A stretch of 64,000 bases of DNA from Methylomonas sp. EFPC3 (GTDB taxonomy: Bacteria > Pseudomonadota > Gammaproteobacteria > Methylococcales > Methylomonadaceae). The notes below the pieces were generated by a model, which saw nothing but the letters and a program-made list of their open reading frames with translations, ran no database searches and was not told the DNA's origin. A program made the translations under genes and the position numbers. How positions within the stretch are numbered: position 1 is the stretch's first letter; each line of letters opens with the position of its first letter. Positions 16,229-25,716 of the stretch are shown here, in pieces. The DNA lies in contig NZ_CP116398.1 of the NCBI RefSeq assembly GCF_029643245.1, positions 1,612,001 through 1,676,000 on the forward strand, given 5' to 3'.

Positions 16229-17587
16229 TCACTCCTGTGACGGTAAGGCAAGACAAAGTAGTTCAGATAAATGCAGCGGTTTGCTGAAACCGCCGCCAAC
16301 GATTTGTTCGCGACAGGAAAAACCGCTGCCGACCAGCAGCGCGTCCGGCTCGGCGCGCAGTGCCGGGAACAAGGCCAGTTCGGCCATTGCCTGGGCGTCG
16401 GCGTAATGCTCGGCTTCGACGCCGAAGTTGCCGGCCATACCGCAGCAGGACGCTTCGATCAATTCGAACGACAACTCGGGGATTTGCTTCAGAATTTTGC
16501 GGACCGACTTGATCGAGCCGACCGCTTTTTGGTGGCAATGGCCGTGCAGCAACACGCGAGATGAGTCCGGAATGGCTTGAAAGTCCAAAGTCCAGCGCTT
16601 GGCGCTTTGTTCGCGGACGATGAATTCTTCCAGCAGCACGACTTTTTCGGCCAATTTCCGCGCCGATTCGCCCAGATCCAGTTTCAGATATTCGTCCCGT
16701 AAGCTCAGAATGCAGGACGGTTCCAGGCCGACGATGCTGCGGCCGGCATCGATGTGCTCGCCTAACGCGGCCATCATCCGGCGCGCCTCAAAGCGGGCTT
16801 GTTCGAGCATACCGTTGGAGAAATAAGTGCGACCGCAGCACAGCGGCCGCCGGTCTATGTCTTCGGCAGACGGTGTCGCGACGTGGACGTGGTAACCAGC
16901 CGCGCTTAACAGCTTTTTCGCTGCCTCGGCCGAGGCCGGATTGAAGTAGTAATTGAAAGTGTCGACCAGTAACACCACTTGCCGGTCGCTTAATTCCGGG
17001 TGCAGAGCCAGGCTGGTTTGTTGCGGCACATAGAATGGCTGCTCGGCCGGCAGCGGCAATTCGGCCTTGGCGCTAATGCCTAATGCGGTTTCGGCCAGTT
17101 TGGCCAGCAGCGGCGAGCGGTTGCGCCAAGCGATCAAACGCCGCAGCAGCGGGAATTTGAGCAAGCGCGGCAAATGCCCCCACAATTTGCGCCGCAACGG
17201 CAGGCCGCGGCGGGCGGCTTGTTGGGCCAGGAATTCGGCCTTGATCGCCGCCATATCCACTTCGTTTTCGCATTCGCGCTTACAACCCTTGCAAGCCACG
17301 CACAAGTCCATCGCGGCAACCAATGCCGGATCGAACAAGGCCTCAGGATTATCGGCGTTGAGCGCGGCTTTCAACAGCTTGACCCGACCGCCCGGCGACA
17401 AATCCGGATTGCCGCTGACCCGAAAACTCGGGCACATCACGCCCTTGTCGGCCTGCTGCTGGCATTGCTTGCTGCCGATGCACACCGCCACCGCCTTGGC
17501 GAAATCGGCGCCGTGCTTGGGAATATCGGCGTAGGCGTCGCCCATGCCGGCGTTGCGGTAAGACGACCAGTCGAGAAACAGTTTCAT
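16229..17587 (-). CDS. Fe-S oxidoreductase with CCG domains
   Basis: 452 aa from ATG 17587, chosen because MKLFLDWSSYRNAGMGDAYA starts the conserved protein; the frame runs open to 17749. Two 4Fe-4S motifs near the N terminus: one on CIGSKQCQQQADKGVMCPS (irregular) and CVACKGCKRECENEVD. The C-terminal half has two Cys-rich CCG-type modules (PLCCGRTYFSNG; HGHCHQKAVGS and SCCGMAGNFG), as in GlpC, LutA and the C termini of FAD-linked dehydrogenases. The FAD domain of the long fusion form is absent. Probably passes electrons from a dehydrogenase to quinone. Immediately upstream of the AAA+ gene. Confidence 0.88.
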   Translation of the reverse strand: MKLFLDWSSYRNAGMGDAYADIPKHGADFAKAVAVCIGSKQCQQQADKGVMCPSFRVSGNPDLSPGGRVKLLKAALNADNPEALFDPALVAAMDLCVACKGCKRECENEVDMAAIKAEFLAQQAARRGLPLRRKLWGHLPRLLKFPLLRRLIAWRNRSPLLAKLAETALGISAKAELPLPAEQPFYVPQQTSLALHPELSDRQVVLLVDTFNYYFNPASAEAAKKLLSAAGYHVHVATPSAEDIDRRPLCCGRTYFSNGMLEQARFEARRMMAALGEHIDAGRSIVGLEPSCILSLRDEYLKLDLGESARKLAEKVVLLEEFIVREQSAKRWTLDFQAIPDSSRVLLHGHCHQKAVGSIKSVRKILKQIPELSFELIEASCCGMAGNFGVEAEHYADAQAMAELALFPALRAEPDALLVGSGFSCREQIVGGGFSKPLHLSELLCLALPSQE

Positions 17588-17879
17588 GAAGGCTGAGCAA
17601 GTTAAAACTTCGCTCAAGCAAAATCGGCGCCAGCACCGGTTGAATCCGGCGTGGCAGCGGAAATCGGCACCGACGCCGATGTTACCGCCGCGCGTATCGC
17701 CGAGCGCCCGGCTTTCGGTAGCGAAGCCCGAATGTCGCAAATCCGACAAAGCCTACCGTCGCCGCAGCATTTACCACAGCAAATACGCGATTAATCGGCA
17801 GCAACCCGGAGAATTCGGCGGCGGATATTCCGGCACAATATTTGCGGAAATTTGACTTTTGATTTGTGAGGAACGAGAC

Positions 17880-18194
17880 GTGGAATTGGATAACTGTGTT
17901 TGCCGCTATTTCATCAGCTATAGCGGGGTCAAATTACCGCTGAAACCGGTCAACGAGCTGCCCGATGAAAGCCATCTGGAAAATCGCAACACTTACTTCC
18001 GCGGCTTTTTCGACGCCGACCAACGCCTGCTGTTATTGGAAAAACTGGTCTATGGCGATATCGAACTGCGCCATCGTTACCGCTACCACCCGAACGGCGT
18101 CTTGGCCGACGCCGAAATTACCGATGCGGACGGCGAAATCGCGGTATTGCGCTTCGACCAGAACGGTACGGCGATCGAAGACCAATCGGCTTAA
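17880..18194 (+). CDS. DUF6156-like small protein
   Basis: 104 aa soluble acidic protein, starting at GTG 17880 with GAGGAA upstream; a TTG at 17859 in frame lies before that site and is unlikely. Contains CRYFISYSGVKLPLKPVNEL and RNTYFRGFFDADQRLLLLEKLVYG, then a beta-rich tail with RYHPNGVLADAEITD. I associate it with DUF6156, function unknown. Divergent from the Fe-S oxidoreductase across 292 bp. Confidence 0.75.
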   Translation: MELDNCVCRYFISYSGVKLPLKPVNELPDESHLENRNTYFRGFFDADQRLLLLEKLVYGDIELRHRYRYHPNGVLADAEITDADGEIAVLRFDQNGTAIEDQSA

Positions 18195-18342
18195 CCGGCT
18201 TTTCTTCGCCGGAAAACGCCTGCTTCAGTCTGCCGCACCATTGCTATTAACCCGGCCCTTAAACACCGCCCGCCTTTGTCCCCCGGAGGGTAGCAACGGA
18301 ATACCAGTAAGAATTAGGGCCAGGCTAACAAAAGCTTGACGA

Positions 18343-18534
18343 TCAATGCCGATCCAGTTCTTTAGGCTGGTCGGCACCGTTGAGCGCCTTTTCAATTAAC
18401 GCAACGCTACCGCGTACCAACAACGCGAACAAGACTGCCGGCACAACAAAATCGATCGGCAAAATACCCGCCAAACCGGCCGTAGCCAGTGCCGCGATCG
18501 TCAAACCGAAACTTCCGGTATTAGCGATTTTCAT
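18343..18534 (-). CDS. Small membrane protein, 63 aa
   Basis: From ATG 18534, which has a GGAGG ribosome-binding site; the frame is open further upstream but without one. MKIANTGSFGLTIAALATAG begins a first hydrophobic stretch, and FVVPAVLFALLVRGSVALIE gives a second. Acidic, polar C terminus. No known family recognised. Convergent with the DUF6156-like gene. Confidence 0.65.
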   Translation of the reverse strand: MKIANTGSFGLTIAALATAGLAGILPIDFVVPAVLFALLVRGSVALIEKALNGADQPKELDRH

Positions 18535-18717
18535 GTGGCCTCCCAGACCGTGATTCGGTCGTAATGAAAATACGCTTTCACTATACCGGTGCATTACAAA
18601 TCGACAATACACGCTACGTTCAATTGATTGTTTTGATTAATAAAACAGTGCAAAAGGTAAGTGTATTACTCAAGCCAACGCGAACGGCGTCAGGCCGGCA
18701 ATGCTAAGTATCGGTGG

Positions 18718-19098
18718 TCAGGGATGGCCGTTCAGACATTGCTGTTCGTCGTGCGGCAGACCGGCGGCGAGCGTTCCGGCCAGATAGGCCGCGATCGCTT
18801 GCAGCGGCGAGGTTTCGCCGGTGGTGAGCAGTTCGGTATTGCGTTCCGCCAAGCGGCGAATCACGCCGTCGCCGGCCGACGCTGCGATCGCCACGTCCAC
18901 ATCATGCAGCGGATGCCGGTTGCCGTCGCCGCGCACGTGCCATTCGTGCAGGCCGCCGAATTCGGTCAAATCCAGCGTCCAGGCCAGTTCCACCCCGGAC
19001 TCGGAAGCGACGTAGACCCGCCAATTCGCCGCGCGGCCGGCGTGTGCCGCAATCGTACCGTCTTGATTCACTGCCACCGCAATAATTTTCTGTGTCAT
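18718..19098 (-). CDS. NifB/NifX family molybdenum-iron cluster-binding domain protein
   Basis: 126 aa single-domain protein of the dinitrogenase iron-molybdenum cofactor superfamily (NifX, NafY, NifB C terminus). Starts MTQKIIAVAVNQDGTIAAHAGRA, where the family has xIAVAsxDGxxV..HFGxA; central VDVAIAASAGDGVIRRL. In this family such proteins carry FeMo-cofactor precursors or act near them; orphan copies also occur without nif genes. Close to nifF-like and nifLA, but in a single-gene unit. The His of HAGRA and later GLPHDEQQC are possible ligands. Confidence 0.8.
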   Translation of the reverse strand: MTQKIIAVAVNQDGTIAAHAGRAANWRVYVASESGVELAWTLDLTEFGGLHEWHVRGDGNRHPLHDVDVAIAASAGDGVIRRLAERNTELLTTGETSPLQAIAAYLAGTLAAGLPHDEQQCLNGHP

Positions 19099-19267
19099 CG
19101 TGCGCTCACCTCTACCAAGAAAAATCCGCCACTCTCCGAACGCCCGGTTGCGGGCGCCAACGGAAAAACCAGCAGCAGATTACCGATTTAACCGCACATA
19201 AGGCAAGGAAATAGTGCTCGAAGCGGAACTGAATTTCAGCAAAGCACCAGGCCTGTGTCACGCTTTG

Positions 19268-20641
19268 CTACAAGCCCAGGCGGATGCCGATGGTCCCGAT
19301 GTAATTGTCGAAATAGGCGTGGCCGAGCAAAGCGTCGAAATTGGCGTAAGCCTGCCAGCCGTTGGGCATTACCGCGACCAGGCCGCCGCCGACATGGAAA
19401 AAATCCCGGTCGGGCCGGTCGGTTTGGAAACCGAACGTGGTCGGCAGCGCGCGGAAATCTTGCGCGAATTGCACGTAAATCGTGCGCTGGCCGTTGTCGT
19501 ATTCGTGGGTCCAATCGGCGTTGACCTGCGGCACCAATACGCCCCACGAGGTACTGATCGCGTAGGATGCCTGGGCACCGACGCTGGATTGCACCGAGGT
19601 CAGCCGGTCCGCCAGATAGCGCAGTTCCAGGCCGGAGCTACCCTGCTCGCTATACGCGTCCATCGCCGCGTGGCGGTAGCGGACTGTGGCGCGGGGACCG
19701 AGAGTCAAACCGCCTAGCGTCAAGTCGTAGCCGGTAGACAGATTGCCCTCGAATTGGTCGGCACCGGGCGTGCCGCTGATCGCACCGCCGAAATTGGTGT
19801 TGTCTTCGCGCAGGTAATCGCGGCGATTGGCGTTGCTGCCGTCTTTGCGCAGGTATTGAAACGACAAGTCGGCGAAAAAGCCTTGCCAGGGAAACAAGGA
19901 GGCAAACAAGGTCGGCCCGTAAGAGTCGGTGTCGAAGCCGCCGCCGTTAAACTGGTCGCCGTGCCAGCGCGAATAGTTGACGGCCAACCCGGCCACGGCC
20001 CAGTCGGTCGGCATGGTGTCGATACCCAAGCTGAAGCCGGCCTCGTTGGAGACATATCCCCGCTCCAATTCGGTTTGGCGCCGATCCAATGCCCGGTAAT
20101 CGGCGTTGAAAAACAGATTCACACCGGGTAACAAGGTCATCTCGCCGTCCCCGGCAGCACCGCCCTTGGCTAGATCCTGGCCGGCGTCCGCTTGGCCGCG
20201 GCGTTTTTTCAGGACGAGATCGGCTTGGCCGAGGGCGGAAAACGCCGCGCCGGCAGCCGAACTCCCCGCCGCGCCGCCACCAGGCGCACCGCCTACCGGC
20301 GGCGGATTCCCGGCCGGGATGGTGCCGCACAAACTGGCCAATTGCGGACCGAAATTCAATGGCTGCTGACCGCCGCCGGTCTGGCGCGGCGAACTGCCCA
20401 CCAACTGCGCGCAACCGAGTTGGTTGCCGTCCTTGGCCAGCAGCGCGCGAATCTGTTGATCCAGCGACGCGGCGTCAGCCGGGATGGTGGCGGCCACCAA
20501 CAGCCCAACGGCGGCCAATCGATACGGATTTTTGAATAATGGAGATTCATTGGCGCGGCAAACAGCCGCCGAACCGTTGAAGGCAATCGACCGCGCGTCC
20601 GCGCGTCCACTCGGTTGCGACATCAGTTTGGAATGCTTCAT
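19268..20641 (-). CDS. Autotransporter-type outer membrane beta-barrel protein
   Basis: 457 aa from ATG 20641. Signal peptide about residues 28-57 (RLAAVGLLVAATIPADA), then about 100 residues rich in Gly, Pro and Ala with two Cys, then a C-terminal barrel of about 280 residues with alternating strands typical of the autotransporter domain (GYVSNEAGFSLGIDTMPTDW, YGPTLFASLFPWQGFFADLSF, NFDALLGHAYFDNYIGTIG). There is almost no passenger, so it may act as a porin-like or surface-display barrel. The last residue is Leu rather than the usual aromatic. Confidence 0.82.
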   Translation of the reverse strand: MKHSKLMSQPSGRADARSIAFNGSAAVCRANESPLFKNPYRLAAVGLLVAATIPADAASLDQQIRALLAKDGNQLGCAQLVGSSPRQTGGGQQPLNFGPQLASLCGTIPAGNPPPVGGAPGGGAAGSSAAGAAFSALGQADLVLKKRRGQADAGQDLAKGGAAGDGEMTLLPGVNLFFNADYRALDRRQTELERGYVSNEAGFSLGIDTMPTDWAVAGLAVNYSRWHGDQFNGGGFDTDSYGPTLFASLFPWQGFFADLSFQYLRKDGSNANRRDYLREDNTNFGGAISGTPGADQFEGNLSTGYDLTLGGLTLGPRATVRYRHAAMDAYSEQGSSGLELRYLADRLTSVQSSVGAQASYAISTSWGVLVPQVNADWTHEYDNGQRTIYVQFAQDFRALPTTFGFQTDRPDRDFFHVGGGLVAVMPNGWQAYANFDALLGHAYFDNYIGTIGIRLGL

Positions 20642-20765
20642 CTGGTCTGACTTTCCGGGTTGCAAGGGTTAGGCCCAGCCGAATACGCTGTGGCAATGGC
20701 CGAGAATAATAGCGAATTATGTGATGCGGATAACATATTTTCAAGGATTCTCCGGACCGGCAGCA

Positions 20766-22192
20766 CTAAGCCGCGGGGAAACTCAAAACCGCCTTTACAC
20801 CACCGCCCTCGGCGTTGCCGACCTTGATTTCGCCGCCGTGCAACACGGCCACTTCGCGGACGAAGGCCAGGCCCAGACCGGTGCTTTTGCGGCCGGTATC
20901 CGGCCTCGGCAGCGAGTAAAAACGTTCGAACAGGCGCGGCAAGGCATAGTCGGGGATGCCCGGACCGTGGTCGCGGATACACAAGTGCGCGCGCTGGTTT
21001 TCGCTGCGGCCATCGATTTCGATCAGCGAGCCGGCCGGGGCGAAGGCGATGGCGTTATCCAGCAGATTGGACAAGGCTTGGCGCAACAGGAATTCCTCAC
21101 CTACCACCGGCAACTCGCCGGCACACTCGAAAGCGACGCCGAGCTGCCGCTGCGCCAGCGGCGCGGCTTTTTCGGCGGCGACGGCTTGCGCCAACACGGC
21201 CAAATCCAGCAGCTTGGGCTCGGCCAACTGCTGGCGCTGCTCCAACGCCGCCAAGCCCAACAGGCGTTCGATCAATTGGTCCAGCCGTTCCGCCTGCTCG
21301 CGGGCGTTGCCGGCAAAGCGGCGGCGCTCGGCGTCGGGCAACGGGTCTTCCAGCAATTCCGCCGCACCGCGAATTGCCGCCAGCGGGCTCTTCATTTCGT
21401 GGGTCAGGGTTTGCACGTAGCGTTCGACGTATTGCTTGCCTTCCAACTCGCGGCGCATGGTTTCCAGGGTTTGGGCCAAGGTCGCCAATTCCACGCTATG
21501 CAATTTCGGCGGCGTGGCCTTGCCGCCGGAGGTCACGGCGCGGGCGTAAGCCACCAACAAATCGATTGCCCGGGTCAAACGCCAGTTGAACACCGCGCCG
21601 AACAACAGCGCGCCGCCGAACAACCACAGCGCACCGCGCTGTACCGCGGCCTTGCCGGCTTCGACGATGGGTTGCAGCAACGCGGTCGGATAAGCCACCG
21701 TAACGACACCGATCAATTTTTCGCCGTCGCGCACCGGCGCCGCCACATGCATGGTCGAACTGCGCTTATCGTCCGGGTCCGATTGACTGGAACGGGCGCC
21801 GTAGCGGCCTTGCAAGGTCAGATAAACGTCGTTCCAGCGCGCGTAATTTTCGCCGAGCGCGCTGCCGGCCGAATCGAAGCGGACGATGCCGGCGGCGTCG
21901 GTGACGTACACCCGATAATCGAGACTTTGTTTCGGAAAGCCGAATATGGTCGCCGACACCGGCCGCTTGCTGTAGCGCCGCACCGCGTCGGCGAATTGGC
22001 CGTCGGCAATCGCCCCCCTGCCAGTTCGGGTGCCGCGAGTTCGGCCAGCAGGTTGGCGGTGTCGACCAGACTGGCTTCCAGGGCCATGCGCACGCCGGGG
22101 CTAATTTGCTTGACCACCAGCAGCAACACCAACTGCCCGGTGACCGCGACCAGCAGGAAATAACCCAAAAACAGCCGCACCGACAACTTCAT
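20766..22192 (-). pseudogene. creC: CreC sensor histidine kinase, frameshifted
   Basis: Inner-membrane sensor kinase paired with CreB. N-terminal part from ATG 22192: MKLSVRLFLGYFLLVAVTGQ, then PGVRMALEASLVDTANLLAEL, all as in CreC. The frame is lost at a run of six C (plus strand 22013-22018); one more base would join it to GQFADAV and the rest, 20766-21983, which has RVYVTDAAGIVRFDS, RWNDVYLTLQGRYGARS, a second membrane segment, H-box LTHEMKSPLAAIRGA, N-box LSNLLDNAIAFAP, G1 DHGPGIPDYAL and G2 STGLGLAFVREV. Everything else is intact, so this is either a recent mutation, switching, or a sequence error. Overlaps creB by 4 bp. Confidence 0.88.
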
Positions 22193-22875
22193 CGGCTTTC
22201 CAGGCTGTAGCCCAGGCCGCGATGGGTACGGATCGGATCGGCGTCGGCGATGGCGCGCAGTTTGGCGCGCAAGGTTTTGATATGGGTATCGACGGTGCGA
22301 TCGAACACGTCACCCGGATCGCGCCAGACCCGTTCCAGCAGTTGCTCGCGCGAAAAAATCCGCGTCGGGTGCTCGATCAGCAGTTTCAATAACAAATATT
22401 CGTAACGAGTCAGCTCCAGCAAGCGGCCGTAATAACGGATGCGCCCGGCCTGACCGTCCAACTCGAAATCGGCGGTGCCCGGCTGGATCGGGGCCGGCTG
22501 CATCCGGCGCAGGATGGCGCCGACCCGCGCGGCCACTTCGCGCGGGCTGAACGGCTTGGTCACGTAGTCGTCGGCGCCGATTTCCAGGCCGACGATGCGG
22601 TCGATCTCGTCGCCGTGCGCAGTCAGAAACATCACCGGTATTTGCGAAAACCGGCGCAATTGCCGGCACAACTCGAAGCCGGAGCCGTCCGGCAAACCGA
22701 CATCCAGGATCGCCAGCGCAAACGACTCGGCTTGCAAGCGGGCCAAGCCGGTTTGCAGCAAATCGGCATGCTCGGGCTGATAACCGTTTTGGCGCAGCGC
22801 GTAAATCAAGGTATCGGCAATTGCCGCTTCGTCCTCGACGATCAAAATCCGCTGCGGCCCAATCGACTCGGCCAT
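22189..22875 (-). CDS. creB: CreB response regulator
   Basis: 228 aa OmpR-family regulator. Receiver: ILIVEDEAAIADTLIYALRQ, phosphoacceptor in LAILDVGLPDGSGFEL, MFLTAHGDEIDRIVGLE, DDYVTKPFSPREV. C-terminal winged helix: LTRYEYLLLKLLIEHPTRIFSREQLLERVW and VDTHIKTLRAKLRAI. Start at ATG 22875 shares a base with the stop of the DUF350 gene (TGATG); the long frame further upstream is a shadow of that gene. Downstream creC overlaps by ATGA. Confidence 0.93.
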   Translation of the reverse strand: MAESIGPQRILIVEDEAAIADTLIYALRQNGYQPEHADLLQTGLARLQAESFALAILDVGLPDGSGFELCRQLRRFSQIPVMFLTAHGDEIDRIVGLEIGADDYVTKPFSPREVAARVGAILRRMQPAPIQPGTADFELDGQAGRIRYYGRLLELTRYEYLLLKLLIEHPTRIFSREQLLERVWRDPGDVFDRTVDTHIKTLRAKLRAIADADPIRTHRGLGYSLESR

Positions 22876-23291
22876 CAGTAACTCATGCAGGCGGCATTCA
22901 GTACCCCGGCCGCCAACGAAAAACCGGCCAATACCACCGCCGGACCGATTTCGTCGCCGGCGATGCGTTCGCATAAATCGGCGAAAGCCAGACGCACGCC
23001 GACGAACACCAAGGTTTGGACGAAAAAGGCGACGCCGGCCCAGATCAGCATGTCGGTAAAGGAAACGCTGTTGGCGATCGCTCCGGCCAAGGCCAGCGCA
23101 AACCCGAGCACGGCGCCGGTGAAGGCCAGCGCCGGCGCGGTTTTGCCGGCGCGGATCAATTTGAACTCGGCATACGGCGTGATCTGCAAATAGCAAAAAC
23201 CGAACAGCGCGCTGAGCGCGACGGCCGCCAGAAAATGCAAAACAAAGCCGTTGGCTGCGGCCGCTAACTCGGCTAAATCGATGGTGGGCAT
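22875..23291 (-). CDS. DUF350 family membrane protein (YjfL-like)
   Basis: 138 aa with about four hydrophobic helices, each repeat of the DUF350 two-helix unit (FVLHFLAAVALSALFGFCYL; ALAFTGAVLGFALALAGAIA; FTDMLIWAGVAFFVQTLVFV). GAGGA ribosome-binding site. In E. coli YjfL neighbours the glutathionylspermidine synthase-like YjfC, as here. Function unknown. Confidence 0.88.
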   Translation of the reverse strand: MPTIDLAELAAAANGFVLHFLAAVALSALFGFCYLQITPYAEFKLIRAGKTAPALAFTGAVLGFALALAGAIANSVSFTDMLIWAGVAFFVQTLVFVGVRLAFADLCERIAGDEIGPAVVLAGFSLAAGVLNAACMSY

Positions 23292-23293
23292 AA

Positions 23294-24424
23294 TCAGTCC
23301 TCGACGAAAAAATGCGGTACGAACCGGCTATTGTTGCCGGTGATTTCGGTTTTGTCCTCGCGAATGCCGATACCGGCCGGCTGGCCGGCGACGACCCAGG
23401 AACCGATCACCGGATAGTTGCCGGCGAACTCGGGCAGCGGCGTATAACGCTGGTAGATATAGCCGTCGTCGCCGTACAGGCCGGCGGATTCGACGACGCT
23501 GCTGCCGCGGCGAATTTCGATGTTGGCGCCTTCGCGCGAATACAGCGGCTTGCGTACAAAGTCGCCGAGCATGGGCTTATCGGCGAAGCTGGCCGGCAGC
23601 AAGTTGGGATGGCCTTCGAACAATTCCCACAAGATCGGCAGAATGCCTTTGTTGCTGAGGATTTGCTTCCAGGCCGGCTCCAGCAGGCTCGGATTGGCTT
23701 TGGGCAGATAAGGCCCAAATTCCTCGCGCAGCAGCCATTCCCAGGGGTACAGTTTGAATAGACTCCGAATCGGCCGATCCTGCAAATCGACGAATTGTTG
23801 CGCGGCCGCCTGCCAGCCGATGTCTTCGATCGCCAGCCAATGCGGGCGAATGCCGGCCTGCAACGCGGTGTCCATCAAATAGGCGACATTGCCGGCATCC
23901 TCGTCGCTGTGGGCGACGCCGGCAAAATAGACCTCGGCGTGGCTGTGCCGATAGCCTTGCCAGAAGGCGATCAGTTTCTCGTGGATGGAATTGAACTGGT
24001 CGGCCTGCGGGTAACAATCGCTCAGCCAGAACCATTGCACGACGGCCGCTTCCGGCAACGCGGTCGGCGTGTCGGCATTGTATTCCAGCAATTTCGGCGG
24101 CCCGCTGCCGTCCCAGGCCAGATCGAAGCGGCCGAACAAACTCGGGTCGCCGCGTTCCCAGGATGCGGCCAGATAGGGCGCGGCCCAACGCGGAATCCGC
24201 AGCCGCTCGAACCAATCGCGACGGATCACTTGTTCGACGGCGTGCAAACACAGACTATGCAGTTCAGCGGTGGCGTCGTCCAGCACGTCGATCTGGCTGC
24301 GGCTGAAACGGTAGCAGGCCGATTCGTCCCAATAGACGGCGCCGTCTATGGTATGGAAATTCATGCCGACCGCTTCCAGCCGTTGCCGCCAGTCGGCGCG
24401 CGCTTGCCGCTCCAGGCGCTGCAT
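23294..24424 (-). CDS. Glutathionylspermidine synthase family protein (YjfC-like)
   Basis: 376 aa ATP-grasp enzyme of the glutathionylspermidine synthase C-terminal family. Seen: MNFHTIDGAVYWDESACYRF, GRFDLAWDGSGPPKLLEYNADTPT in two parts, FKLYPWEWLLREEFGPY and NKGILPILWELFEGHPNLLPA. The N-terminal amidase of the bifunctional enzyme is absent. In the YjfC group the natural product is not known; an amide ligase acting on glutathione, peptides or polyamines is expected. One base separates its start from the preceding stop; two bases follow before the DUF350 gene. Confidence 0.9.
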   Translation of the reverse strand: MQRLERQARADWRQRLEAVGMNFHTIDGAVYWDESACYRFSRSQIDVLDDATAELHSLCLHAVEQVIRRDWFERLRIPRWAAPYLAASWERGDPSLFGRFDLAWDGSGPPKLLEYNADTPTALPEAAVVQWFWLSDCYPQADQFNSIHEKLIAFWQGYRHSHAEVYFAGVAHSDEDAGNVAYLMDTALQAGIRPHWLAIEDIGWQAAAQQFVDLQDRPIRSLFKLYPWEWLLREEFGPYLPKANPSLLEPAWKQILSNKGILPILWELFEGHPNLLPASFADKPMLGDFVRKPLYSREGANIEIRRGSSVVESAGLYGDDGYIYQRYTPLPEFAGNYPVIGSWVVAGQPAGIGIREDKTEITGNNSRFVPHFFVED

Positions 24425-24425
24425 C

Positions 24426-25619
24426 TCAGCCGCCGAAAAAGCCGTGCGAACCGCCGAACGAGCCGAAACCGCCGCGGCGGGTGCCGCTGTGGCCGTCGTC
24501 GCTGCCGCCGCGGTAACTGGAACCGGAACCGCCGCCGTGGCTGCCGCTATGGCTGTTGTCGCATTCGACCGGATTACCGTTGGCGTCGGTGCAATCCTGC
24601 CGAATTTTAAAATCGCCGGGCTGGCCGGCGTAACCGGCCAAGGACAGGCTGCCGAGCAAAGCCAGCGAGACCTGCAGCGAGCGGCGCGGAATCGGCGGCA
24701 CGCTTTGACCTTCCGGGGCCACTTGCAACAACTGCTCCCAATCCGACAGCCGCGGATAGAAATCGCGATGGTAAACGCCGCCGACCAACAACAGCATGTA
24801 AAAATCCAGTTTGTTGCCGGTTAACAGGCACAGCGGCAAACCCAACCAGGCTACGCCGTTCGCCAGCAAGGCCGAGCGTAAGGCCTGGTTTTGGCCGCGT
24901 TGCACGCGCTGGTTGTAATTGCGCTCGGCCAGCGGCAGCCGGGCTTGCAGACGCAACAGCGGATAGGCGACCAACGCTAGCGCGACGAACACCACCCGAA
25001 TCGGCCAGATCAACGCCGCCGGTGCATAACCGTTGAAGATCGGGTAATGCCAGGACAGGTAAGTGGCACAGACGACGTACACCAACAGGTACAAGATGGT
25101 GAGGATGGTAATGAAACGAAAGCTGGCCACCGCCTTTTCGAATTCGACGCAAGCCGCGCTATTGCTGCTCGGCGCCCGCATAAAATCGCCGATCCGGTAA
25201 ATATTGCGGCGGTAGGAATCCAGCCACAGTCGGTGCTCTTCCGACAAACACCAACCCACCACCGAAACAGATTCGCGAGTATTTTTTTCGGTACCGTGAA
25301 AAAAATGCAGAGATTCGACGCCCTCTTGTCTGTTAATTTTTAGTGCGAGAGCACGGGTCGGAATGGCCGATTCGCCGAACCAACTAAGCTTGACGATTTT
25401 GTCCGGATAGAACGTAACCGAGCGAGTGCCCAGAGTCCCGGCAAACTCTCGAAAAATATACGCGCCGAACACTACAACAGTAACTTCAAACAAATAGAAG
25501 TTACTGCTCACACCCGCCCAAACGAACACTGAGGCACCCGGCAAGCCCAAACACAAGACCAACAGCTTTTTCCAGAACAGGTAGGTAACAGTCAGTTTTT
25601 TATTTAAAGACGGCGGCAT
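24426..25619 (-). CDS. Membrane protein with Gly/Ser/His-rich tail
   Basis: 397 aa, first gene of the operon running to creC. Hydrophobic pairs near residues 12-50, 165-215 and 255-320. The last 70 residues are rich in Gly, Ser, Asp and His (GGSGSSYRGGSDDGHSG, GGFGSFGGSHGFFGG) with two Cys (CTDANGNPVEC). I do not recognise a domain; the tail resembles those of TPM-type and YgcG-like proteins, but that is composition only. The operon context with YjfC and YjfL homologues suggests an envelope role. Confidence 0.75.
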   Translation of the reverse strand: MPPSLNKKLTVTYLFWKKLLVLCLGLPGASVFVWAGVSSNFYLFEVTVVVFGAYIFREFAGTLGTRSVTFYPDKIVKLSWFGESAIPTRALALKINRQEGVESLHFFHGTEKNTRESVSVVGWCLSEEHRLWLDSYRRNIYRIGDFMRAPSSNSAACVEFEKAVASFRFITILTILYLLVYVVCATYLSWHYPIFNGYAPAALIWPIRVVFVALALVAYPLLRLQARLPLAERNYNQRVQRGQNQALRSALLANGVAWLGLPLCLLTGNKLDFYMLLLVGGVYHRDFYPRLSDWEQLLQVAPEGQSVPPIPRRSLQVSLALLGSLSLAGYAGQPGDFKIRQDCTDANGNPVECDNSHSGSHGGGSGSSYRGGSDDGHSGTRRGGFGSFGGSHGFFGG

Positions 25620-25716
25620 GGCTGGCGAGGGTTAATAAAGTCGGGTAAGCATAGTCGCGAGATCGCAATTTGTCCGCTATCCGCCTCCCGACACAGGCGC
25701 TGCGCCTGCACAGGCC

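Noticed and set aside
20721-22163. Long rightward open frame of 480 codons
   Set aside because: It lies antisense to creC, whose motifs are unmistakable; the opposite frame is an effect of high GC and codon bias.
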